64,000 nucleotides of DNA. Origin: Candidatus Kosakonia sp. 282A-S69 (GTDB taxonomy: Bacteria > Pseudomonadota > Gammaproteobacteria > Enterobacterales > Enterobacteriaceae). This document shows, in pieces, positions 58,901-64,000 of this stretch (within the stretch, counting starts at the first letter, position 1; each line of letters begins with the position of its first letter). Made by a program: the position numbers and the translations under genes. The stretch covers positions 241,934 to 305,933 of the forward strand of contig NZ_JAROAU010000003.1 of assembly GCF_029433855.1 (NCBI RefSeq). Reading direction: 5' to 3'. The notes beneath the pieces are model-generated. The model was not told the DNA's origin. It saw only the letters and a program-made list of their open reading frames with translations, and ran no database searches.

Positions 58901-61900
58901 TAATAGCGCCAGCTCGCCGACACGGGTGGCCGGCGCGCTCACCAGCGTCTCAATAACGTGGAGTAGGCGCTCGGCAACGCCCTCAATTGTGCGCGCGTTA
59001 TAGAGATCGGTAGCGTATTCGATATGCCCGCTTACGCGCCCCTGCTGCTCATCAATATTGAAATTAAACAGCAGATCAAATTTCGCGCTGGTGGTGGGCA
59101 GCTCAAGCTGTTCAAGCTGCAGCCCTTGCAGGTTGATGGCCTGCGGCCACGGCGTATCGACTGCCAGCATCACCTGAAACAGCGGATGCTTCGCCAGAGA
59201 GCGGTCCGGCGCCAGGGCTTCTACAAGCCGTTCGAAGGGAACATCTTGGTGCTCATTGGCTTCCAGCACGGCGCTGCGCGCCAGTTCAATCAGCGTGCGT
59301 AACTCAGGGTTACCGGACGCCCGGGTGCGCAGCACTGCGGTGTTGGCGAAATAGCCAATCATCGGGAGCTGCGCGATATCGGTACGACCATAGATCGGCG
59401 TACCGATCGCAATATCGTCGCCCGCGCCCATGCGGTGCAGCAGCGCCACCAGGGCTGCGTGCAGCAGCATAAAGAGGCTGGCACCCGTTTGTGTACTTAG
59501 CGCCGTCAGCTTTGTAAAAACGCCATCCGGCAGCGTAAAGGCGACGCGATCGCCCGCATAGCTGGCGCGCGCCGGACGCGGACGATCGCCTGCCAGCGTT
59601 ATCTCCTCCGCCAGCCCCTGCAACTGGTTGCGCCAGTAGGCCATTTGCCGGGAGAAGAGGGCGTTCTCATCCTGCTCGTCACTGAGCAGCGCGCGTTGCC
59701 AGAGGGCATAATCCGCATACTGCACGGCAAGCGGCGCAAGCTCGGGAGCGTGACCTGCCTGCCGCGCCTGCCAGCAGAGGCTCAGATCCTGCAACAGCGG
59801 GAAGAGGGAGCCGCCGTCGCCCGCGGTGTGGTGGATCACCAGCAGCAGAACATGCTGCTCGGGTGCCAGTTGATAGAGCCAGCCTTTGATCGGCAACTCG
59901 CGATCGAGGGCGAAAATGTGCGCGCTATGTTGCATCAGCTGTGCGGTGAGATGTTGCGGTGCAATGGTCTGTTGTTGCAGGGTGAATGCCGCCTCTTCTG
60001 GCGTCAGTACCTGCTGGCAAGGGGTATCATCCTGCTGCGTCAACCGCGTACGCAGGCTTTCATGGCGGGCGATAACATCCGCCAGCGCTTGCGCCAGTAT
60101 TGTGGCGTCCAGTTTGCCCTTCAGCCTGACGGCGAGCGGCATATTGTAAGTGCTGCCCGGCGCGATCTGCTCCTGTAGCCACAGACGCTGCTGGGCAAAT
60201 GACATCGGCAGCAGCGCGGGGCGCGTTTGCGCCACCAGCGCAGGGCGCACGGGGGTGCCGCTTCCGGCATCAATTAGCGCGCTCAGCTCTGCCACGGTGG
60301 GCGCGTCGAAGATCGCCTTCAGCGAGATCTCGCATCTGAATTCTTCGCGGATGCGGCTCAGCAGTTTCAGCGCCAGCAGTGAGTGGCCGCCGAGGCTAAA
60401 GAAGTTGTCATCGATCCCCGGCTGGGCGCACTCCAGGCACTCGGCAAAGAGCTGGCAGAGTTTTTCCTGCTGCGGCGTAGAGGGGAGCACGCGGGCGGGT
60501 GCGGTGAAGGCTGGTACGGGCAGCGCGCGGCGGTCAATTTTGCCATTTGCCGTCAGGGGGAACTGCTCCAGCACCATCATCACTGACGGCACCATATAAT
60601 CCGGCAGCTTTTTGCCTAAGTCGGCGCGCAGCGTTTCTGGCGAACAGTCCGCACCATCGTGCGCAACCACATAGGCCACCAGCCGCTTTTGCCCGGAGGC
60701 TTTCTCATCATGCGCGAGCACCAGCGCCTGCTTGATTGCCTTCGAGGCGAGCAGCGCGTTTTCGATATCGCCGAGTTCAATGCGGTAGCCGCGGATCTTC
60801 ACCTGGTTGTCCGCGCGCCCGAGGAAGCCTATCTGCATATCCCTCTCCCAAAAGGCGATATCCCCGGTGCGGTAGATGCGCGAGCCCTTCGGGCCAAACG
60901 GATTAGCGACAAAACGCTCGCTGGTAAGATCGGCGCGTTTCAGGTAGCCAAACGCCAGGCCATCGCCGGCGATATAGAGCTCGCCGGCCTGACCCACCGG
61001 CACCGGCTGCAGCGCGCTGTCGAGGATATAAACCTGGGTATTGTTGATCGGCAGACCGATGTTGGACGCGGCAACGCTGTCGGCGGTTAACTCGCGGATT
61101 GTTGACCAGATAGTGGTTTCCGTTGGCCCGTAAACCTGAATCACTCTCGACGCCAGCGCGACCATCTGTTCGGCCAGATTGGTCGCCAGGGCGTCACCGC
61201 CGACCAGTGCGGTCAGTCCGGCCAGCGCCTGCGGCTGGTAGCTGACTAAACCCTGCCACAATGCTGGCGTGCCCTGCAGATGGGTAATGTTCCAGCGGGC
61301 GATCCTGGTTGCCAGCAGGTGCGGATCGCGCGCCGCTTCGCGTGAGGCAATCACCACCGCTGCGCCGTTGAGCAGCGGCAGGAAAAGCTCCAGCGCGGCA
61401 ATATCGAACCCGACCGTGGTAACGGCCATAAAACGATGCTCAGCCGAGAGCTGAACATGTTGCTGCATCGCCACCATGAAATTGGTCAATGCGTAATGGG
61501 GGATCAGCACCCCTTTTGGCGCGCCGGTAGAGCCGGAGGTGAAGAGCACATACGCCGCCTGCTGCCGCTGTGCGGGCGTTGTTACGGGGGCGGTTTCCGG
61601 CTGCGAAGCCATCCCGGCAATAATGTCGTTATCATCAATTTGATGTTGCGGGAATTGCGCAACCAGTGACGCTGTTTCGGAGGTGGTTAACAGGCAGGCA
61701 GGCGCGGCGGTAGCGAGAATATGTTTTATGCGTTCGCTGGGGTGATCGGGATCTAATGGCATATAGATCGCACCGGCTTTCATAATCGCCAGCATGGCGA
61801 TCACCAGATTCTCCGTGCGCGGTAGCAGCAGCCCGACAATGTCGCCCGACCGAACGCCCTGCTGGCATAAATAGTGGCTCATTCGATTGACCTGGCTATT

Positions 61901-63358
61901 TAACTGCGCATAGCTCAGCACGCTTTCGCGGTAATAGATGGCCGGGGCATCGGGTGTAAGGTGAACCTGTTTTTCAAAGCACTCTGCCAGCGTAAGTGAC
62001 GGCGTCGGCGAGGCGGTTTTATCATTCAGCAGGGCAATTTGCTGATACTCACTGGCGGTCACTAAAGAGGGCGTGCCGATAGCCATCTCAGGGTTGGCTA
62101 TCAGTTCACTGAACAGCGCCGTCATTCTTTCATAATGGGCAAGCAGCTCTTGCTCACTATAGAGCGCGCTGTTGGCGTCGAAGCCAAGCACTATTGGGCG
62201 CTCATCGCCATAGCCAAAGAAAAAGATGCTTAAATCTTCCACCGGACCGTTGGAGAGATTAACGGATAACGTTTCCGCCCCTGTCAGCGCCAGGCTTTCG
62301 CCGAAGAGTTCAACGTTGATGGCGGTGTTAAACAGCGGGCGGGTGACGTTAAGATCGCGAAGCAGATCTTCATGACGGTATTGCTGATGGCGCAGAGAGG
62401 AGATCATCTCCTTCCTCGCCTGCGCCATGACTTCGTTGAGCGTAAGCGCCGGAGATAAGTTTAAGCGCAACGGCATAATATTGGACATAAAGCCGGGAAT
62501 GCTGCGCTGCGCTTGCCCAACGCGTGCCGTCATCGGAAAGCCAATCACTAAATCCTCATTGCCGGTAATGCGGTAAAGGTAAATGGCGCTCAGAGCGGTG
62601 AGCAGCTGCGGCAGCGTAAAACCGGAGTCCCTCGCCCTTTGCACAATGGCGTCGTGGAACGGCTTTTCGAGTGAAATGCGCTGGCGCAAAAGGTGTTCGC
62701 AGGGCGCGGCGCGACCGGCGAGGCTGACCGGTTCGGGCAGGTCGCTAAAGCGCGACATCCAGTATTGCCTGTCACGGGCGAAGCGGTTTGAGTGGCGATA
62801 CTCGATATCATCTGCCATCAAGGTTTTAAAACTGCCAAAAGGAGAGGGAGAGACCGGGTCACCAGCGATTAAGCAGTTGTAGATTTCAATGGCGCGGTTG
62901 AGGATCAGCGCGGCGCCAAAGCCGTCGATAAGAATGTGATGGCTGCACTGATAATAGATATGCTTATTTTCGGCGACCTTAATCAGGAAAAAGGTAAACA
63001 GGTGCTTTTCAGAGAGTGAGTATGCCCTGTTTGTCTGCGCCGTCATATATTCAATGGCGGTTGCCCACGGGTCGTCCATCATACTGAAATCATAATAGTC
63101 TGCTTCATAATCATTAACAGGCGTCAATGTCTGCCTGACGTCGTTATTTTCATGAAAAAAACGACCATGCATGGCATCAGTTTCAGCAAACATCCTTTTT
63201 ATAGCGTCTTTAAAGAGTGATGGGTTAATGGCACCATCAATAATTAAATACTCACTAATATTATTATTTGCTTGATTCAGTGCAACTTCATTCGCTAACC
63301 ACATGCCCATCTGAGCCGACGTTAGAGCGAAATATTCCATGTCTTCTGGTGCGGACAT
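49958..63358 (-). CDS. NRPS line 1: four modules with thioesterase, C-A(Gly)-T-C-A-T-C-A(Thr)-T-C-A-T-TE
   Basis: Single-protein synthetase of about 4465 aa. Module 1: starter-type C (HHILIDGFG, about residue 146), A code DILQLGVIW (Gly), carrier about 995. Module 2: [10 protein letters not shown] (about 1180), A code DAWWLAGTF (Val-like), carrier about 2042. Module 3: C HHIASDGSS (about 2230), A code DFWNVGMVH (Thr), carrier about 3110. Module 4: [10 protein letters not shown] (about 3300), A code DAIFYGMTY (unassigned), carrier about 4165. Then a thioesterase with GWSFG (about 4293). No epimerase. The start at ATG 63358 has TTGAGG upstream; four more residues are open. Module by module it matches line 2 except that no Phe/epimerase module is present and module 3 joins the C of the line-2 Phe module to a Thr A domain. 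Confidence 0.93.
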   Translation of the reverse strand: MSAPEDMEYFALTSAQMGMWLANEVALNQANNNISEYLIIDGAINPSLFKDAIKRMFAETDAMHGRFFHENNDVRQTLTPVNDYEADYYDFSMMDDPWATAIEYMTAQTNRAYSLSEKHLFTFFLIKVAENKHIYYQCSHHILIDGFGAALILNRAIEIYNCLIAGDPVSPSPFGSFKTLMADDIEYRHSNRFARDRQYWMSRFSDLPEPVSLAGRAAPCEHLLRQRISLEKPFHDAIVQRARDSGFTLPQLLTALSAIYLYRITGNEDLVIGFPMTARVGQAQRSIPGFMSNIMPLRLNLSPALTLNEVMAQARKEMISSLRHQQYRHEDLLRDLNVTRPLFNTAINVELFGESLALTGAETLSVNLSNGPVEDLSIFFFGYGDERPIVLGFDANSALYSEQELLAHYERMTALFSELIANPEMAIGTPSLVTASEYQQIALLNDKTASPTPSLTLAECFEKQVHLTPDAPAIYYRESVLSYAQLNSQVNRMSHYLCQQGVRSGDIVGLLLPRTENLVIAMLAIMKAGAIYMPLDPDHPSERIKHILATAAPACLLTTSETASLVAQFPQHQIDDNDIIAGMASQPETAPVTTPAQRQQAAYVLFTSGSTGAPKGVLIPHYALTNFMVAMQQHVQLSAEHRFMAVTTVGFDIAALELFLPLLNGAAVVIASREAARDPHLLATRIARWNITHLQGTPALWQGLVSYQPQALAGLTALVGGDALATNLAEQMVALASRVIQVYGPTETTIWSTIRELTADSVAASNIGLPINNTQVYILDSALQPVPVGQAGELYIAGDGLAFGYLKRADLTSERFVANPFGPKGSRIYRTGDIAFWERDMQIGFLGRADNQVKIRGYRIELGDIENALLASKAIKQALVLAHDEKASGQKRLVAYVVAHDGADCSPETLRADLGKKLPDYMVPSVMMVLEQFPLTANGKIDRRALPVPAFTAPARVLPSTPQQEKLCQLFAECLECAQPGIDDNFFSLGGHSLLALKLLSRIREEFRCEISLKAIFDAPTVAELSALIDAGSGTPVRPALVAQTRPALLPMSFAQQRLWLQEQIAPGSTYNMPLAVRLKGKLDATILAQALADVIARHESLRTRLTQQDDTPCQQVLTPEEAAFTLQQQTIAPQHLTAQLMQHSAHIFALDRELPIKGWLYQLAPEQHVLLLVIHHTAGDGGSLFPLLQDLSLCWQARQAGHAPELAPLAVQYADYALWQRALLSDEQDENALFSRQMAYWRNQLQGLAEEITLAGDRPRPARASYAGDRVAFTLPDGVFTKLTALSTQTGASLFMLLHAALVALLHRMGAGDDIAIGTPIYGRTDIAQLPMIGYFANTAVLRTRASGNPELRTLIELARSAVLEANEHQDVPFERLVEALAPDRSLAKHPLFQVMLAVDTPWPQAINLQGLQLEQLELPTTSAKFDLLFNFNIDEQQGRVSGHIEYATDLYNARTIEGVAERLLHVIETLVSAPATRVGELALLTPVQRETLLGGWNATHVALPEVRLAALFEQQVLRTPDAIAVKEGSKTVTYRQLNQAANRLAHRLLALNGGHTFCAGLLMQHSIDEVIATLAVIKAGGAYLPLRPRDPVERQQMMLDDAGATLLIADPGLPLPDAAHIIHLADEAQRAGTETNPALTGAPESLAYIMYTSGSTGKPKGIAVNQQSVAALALDRRWSREDHQRVLLHSPSAFDAATWELWVPLLCGGQLIVAPAGELDIDALAQIVMAENVTALWLTAGLFRLMAEEHASALKAVRLLIAGGDVLPVAAIRKVMTQCPGLKMMNGYGPTETTTFATTHLMPGIPTEMTVPIGAPLDNMQVYVLDGYLNPVPVGVPGELYIAGLGLARGYHKQPVLTATHFVANPFAQPGERMYRSGDWVRWREDGVLEYLSRGDQQVKIRGFRIELAEVETALQQQPAVAQALACIVEPNPGNKQIVAYVLARKEAAFDAAQLREALSAQLPDFMVPAMIIPLESFPLNANGKVDMRALPAPRFTAEQRRGARNERESTLCALFAEVLGLDEIGIDDNFFALGGHSLLASRLVSKVRREMRVDPAIRDLFEAPTVAQFAERLHAAAPSRLLLQAREKPARLPLSAAQRRLWMIDRIEGKTATYNMPLTLELEGGVNVAALAAALNDVKLRHETLRTRFLLQPDGTVYQHVTEGEEACCTLAVSDVLPDELQREVLNAAQYTFDLAAEDPCRAWLFSVNEERHLLLFLMHHIASDGSSLSPLLQDLAAAYNARAQGNAPAFTPLPVSYGDYVLWQNDWLGEINAAESLAGRQLAWWRNTLADLPDELKLPFDRPRPARASYRGKQCRFTIDEMLHARLLEVAQAHNASLFMVLQAALVVLLHRMGAGNDIPVGTAIAGRRDEALEPLVGFFINTLVMRATLDDNLTFSALLESVRDYALQAYEHQDLPFDNLVEALNPERTLARHPLFQVMLVLQNMAYSEAHFDNLHTQVATPLLPVAKFDLTFNIEETPTALNGILEYATDLFDDATAEALAARFVLVLNAVMAQPQRRVGSVPLLLPAECQAAVPVCTPFDKWANATLHEVFEQRVRETPQATALSLGEETLSYDELNRRANQLARYLVSRGIGTEDSVALALPRTLETLVALLATVKAGAAYLPLDVHNPADRLAYIVDDARPALIITLAEYAGTLSSTLPELLLDTPQCQQQLAQLRDENLNDAERLRPVSPENLAYIIYTSGSTGKPKGVMIHHSNVLRLFAATEGWFNFARTDIWTLFHSCSFDFSVWEIWGPLLYGGELVVVPFIVSRDPQAFLKLLSEKRVTILNQTPSAFYQLIEAENAVAPASYPLALRKVVFGGEALDLNQLERWYQRHDDAAPELINMYGITETTVHVSYQPLTAEGARNASGSPIGVAIPDLHIHLLDDALQPVPVGVEGEMYISGAGLARGYLNRVALSSERFVADPYGEPGARMYRSGDMAIRTRKGELNYLGRADQQVKLRGFRIELGEIAAALASYPHVTQAEVILQNDRPGNPQLVGYIISDNGSPVDMAALRHHAADKLPEYMVPAAIVQMEKFPLTINGKLDKRALPKPNFMQSATRRQPRNAQEAMLADLFAEVLQLEAPGIDDNFFMLGGHSLLAMRLISRISSELGKNVPIRTLFDYPTVAQLASQLAQADMAPKVALTPQPRSEYLPLSFAQQRMWLLKNLDDNHAAYNMPLAVRFSGPLNEEALGQALRDVVARHEVLRTLYPIHQEQPYQHILAADSVEMTLAVKAVSEEALASALDEASTYAFDLAREIPLRCTLFRLPQTHEQVLLIVIHHIACDGGSLAPLFHDISCAYNARCKQQEPTWTPLAVQYADYALWQRSLLGEIEEHTPLCAQQIAFWRSALAGAPEEMLLPVDRPHPASPGYVGDRVHFHIDEALYQRIKILTQQEGVTPFMLLQATAAILFSRMGAGDDITLGTAAAGRADEAISDLVGFFVNTLVLRVDLAANPSFRTTLASVRDSMLSAYVNQDVPFDWVVKALNPGRSSARHPLFQVMMVLQNNANTPPQLVDMQASHQPVGLVTTKFDLLFNFDEISGEEGEVRALDAQIDFPVELFDRSTVIALAGYFVQLLQAAVDAPDLPVKNLPLLSGEQRNALIHAGNDTFVHLPPATLAQEFAGQVAKTPHHIAISCGDEQLTYQELDARANALAHRLQQRGVTADRGVALLLERSLSLVIGVLAVVKAGGFYVPLRTSDPFERWQHITHTLDVHIAVVDERHSATPLPEGIEVLTVNSAHTQEEAPTITTPLKPDHIAYVMFTSGSTGQPKGIAVTQDNVVALARDRRWKGEDHQRILLHSPYAFDASTIEIWAALLNGHHGVIVPGDAMDLPAITSTITDRKVTAVFLTSGLFRLIAEEAWQCLAGVSKLYTGGEKISASAVQSMREQLPDLELVNMYGPTEATTYATVYRITQADAPYLDVPIGYAKDNARVYVLDEYLQPLPEGVAGELYIAGRGLARGYMNHPGLSASHFVADPYGPAGSRMYRTGDRVKRRRDGAINFVSRGDQQVKIRGFRIEPAEIEIVLKQHDAVQQVAVIPFEDAAGHKQLVAYVVAKGPQQGLSAALQQFARERLPDFMVPAAVVLLEALPLNGNDKLEIKALPKPDFSTGARRQPQSEREIWLAKKFSTLLKVENVSIDSSFFAMGGHSLLAARLITQIDRELQVKLTIRDLFEAPTVAMLAQRLGSNRRSSMLDVILPLQPLGDKPALFCLPPGGGLSWSYSGLIGYLGEQQPIYGLQSSRISTGVPTGSVAELAKSYLAEIYNVQPAGPYALLGWSFGCHLAHEVATLLQQAGHEVSMLVLVDGYPLGERYLETVLSDEEGLEVLFEALVGGVPQDKTQFSVEGLRSGLQAIEHPLADVEPVIFERIFAELRDAPALLATLTPGRYHGDMLFFKATQRDADGEDFDPQLWANYVDGNIIVHTVPGTHNGMFSPEALKTIGPVIQRWLESR

Positions 63359-63409
63359 ATAAAACCTCAATATTAAAGCGAAACAGGATAACGAGTGGGC
63401 AACAAAGAG

Positions 63410-63610
63410 TTATAGACTTTGTAAACTTTTTGGTTTGATATCCTTCCAGTTTTCCTCGATATACTGGATACACTCTTTGCGGCTGGCAGGCCCGCAGACA
63501 ACATCCCAGCCGTCAGGAATCGCCATAAATTCCGGCCATAAAGAGTGCTGATTCTCTGCGTTAACTAATACTAAAAAAGTAATATTTTCATTTTCAAATG
63601 GATTGGTCAT
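63410..63610 (-). CDS. MbtH-like protein of NRPS line 1
   Basis: 66 aa with the MbtH marks NPFEN, FLVLVNAENQHSLWPEF, IPDGWD and YIEENWKDIKPKSL. Paralogue of the line 2 copy. It leads the operon, 51 bases before the NRPS gene. Having a private MbtH for each line suggests that the whole MbtH-NRPS unit was duplicated. Confidence 0.95.
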   Translation of the reverse strand: MTNPFENENITFLVLVNAENQHSLWPEFMAIPDGWDVVCGPASRKECIQYIEENWKDIKPKSLQSL

Positions 63611-63920
63611 TTACTTTCCCCTGTAATAAAAAGCGAGGGTATTATTTATAGAATAAAAATCCCAAAGGCAATCTGTAATAAGAGGCTGTAAAAGAGATAA
63701 CTGCTTGTTGTGATCTGTGTCAAATTCCATTGCCGATCAATAATAACGTCGATAAATAATGATTTTATTCGTTTGTTAAACTCCAAATACTATAGATAAA
63801 AGAAATGGCATTACTGTTTTTTGAATAATATTAATTTATAACATGCATTCTTCGGTATTAATTAAAATGACGCGTGTAGGCGGCGAATAATCGAACGCAG
63901 TTCGATGGAGAGTCAGGTCG
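63611..63920 (-). promoter_or_regulatory. AT-rich promoter region of NRPS line 1
   Basis: About 300 bases, strongly AT-rich, upstream of the MbtH-like gene and downstream of the tRNA-type terminator. It should contain the promoter of line 1. No gene or recognised operator is present. The composition parallels the leader of line 2. Confidence 0.5.
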
Positions 63921-63921
63921 C

Positions 63922-63953
63922 AAAAAAGCAAAAACCCAGCCATAGGCTGGGTT
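63922..63953 (-). terminator. Terminator reading leftwards, as after pheV
   Basis: On the minus strand GAACCCAGCC, loop TAT, GGCTGGGTT is followed by TTTGCTTTTTTG. Stem 63933-63941 with 63945-63953, T-run 63922-63934. It would stop a minus-strand transcript entering from beyond 63960 and resembles the terminator found just downstream of enterobacterial pheV. Confidence 0.8.
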
Positions 63954-63964
63954 CTCTGAATAAG

Positions 63965-64000
63965 TGGTGCCCGGGCCCGGACTAACGCCGCAGGCGTTGA
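63965..64000 (-). other. Extreme 3' end of a tRNA-Phe-like gene, disrupted or att-type remnant
   Basis: Read on the minus strand, the edge gives AGTCCGGGCCCGGGCACCA, ending 11 bases before the terminator. tRNA-Phe ends GAGTCCGGGCACCA, so the window has that end with an extra CCGGGC copy. Further in, the sequence is AACGCC-N3-GGCGTT, a palindrome of REP type and not a T-arm. Either this is a 3' remnant left by integration at pheV, or a near-repeat; the intact tRNA, if any, is outside the window. Confidence 0.45.

Noticed and set aside
30700-63300. Many plus-strand frames of 60-300 aa within the NRPS genes
   Set aside because: All lie opposite intact domain motifs, are rich in Arg and Ala, and lack ribosome binding sites.
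30657-63358. Repeated short motifs across the NRPS region as a possible CRISPR or tandem repeat array
   Set aside because: They are the conserved motifs of homologous C, A and T domains at module spacing of about 3.1 kb.
49958-63358. An epimerase domain in NRPS line 1
   Set aside because: All four HHxxxDG motifs are in condensation domains followed by A domains, all carriers are GGHS type and none GGDS.
63965-64000. Intact tRNA gene at the right edge
   Set aside because: Only the acceptor end and CCA match; the T-arm and everything inward are missing or different within the window.

Overview
The window is chromosomal DNA of an enterobacterium, probably a plant-associated relative of Kosakonia, Enterobacter or Klebsiella. 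The case rests on close homologues of the E. coli genes yqhA, yghZ, yghU, yeaR and yoaG, a Klebsiella/Enterobacter-type budRABC locus, a REP element, a secreted pectin methylesterase and flagellar-type chemotaxis. Species cannot be fixed from this sequence alone.

Left part (1-20365) is a mosaic of conserved and accessory units: two coupled unknown genes; yqhA and yghZ (convergent); a chemoreceptor behind a sigma-28-like promoter; yghU followed by a FucR-like DeoR regulator; the aerobactin receptor gene iutA without aerobactin synthesis genes; a pectinesterase; a three-gene yeaR/yoaG/yeaR' set with a NarL-like site; the 2,3-butanediol fermentation locus (budR divergent from budABC); and a GPH-family sugar symporter.

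Middle part (20639-30596) is one tightly packed plus-strand operon of seven genes, most of them overlapping: a UbiA-type prenyltransferase, a fusion of HMG-CoA reductase with an APH-type kinase, a rifampin-phosphotransferase-like PEP-utilising enzyme, a GNAT-like protein, an AMP-forming acyl ligase, a CDP-alcohol phosphotransferase and a CarS-like (CDP-archaeol synthase) CTP transferase. Together they look like a dedicated pathway for an isoprenoid- or mevalonate-derived lipid with a phosphodiester head group. HMG-CoA reductase and CarS are not expected in an enterobacterium that makes isoprenoids by the MEP route. I do not recognise this pathway as a described system; it is the most interesting candidate here.

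Right part (30657-63610), all on the minus strand, holds two paralogous nonribosomal peptide synthetase lines, each led by its own MbtH-like gene, with one Sfp/EntD-type phosphopantetheinyl transferase between them. Line 1 is a single four-module protein ending in a thioesterase (specificity codes read as Gly, aliphatic, Thr, unassigned). Line 2 is two proteins with five modules (Gly, aliphatic, D-Phe with an epimerase, Thr, unassigned) and a thioesterase. Line 1 looks like line 2 with the block A(Phe)-T-E/C removed, or line 2 like line 1 with it inserted; the joint lies in a C-A linker. Both lines start with a condensation domain resembling DhbF/EntF starters.

The last 80 bases look like the terminator and the extreme 3' end of a tRNA-Phe gene (pheV-like) read on the minus strand. 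The order yqhA-yghZ-yghU-(accessory)-pheV is that of the E. coli chromosome, so the NRPS and lipid clusters occupy the interval next to pheV, a known integration hotspot.
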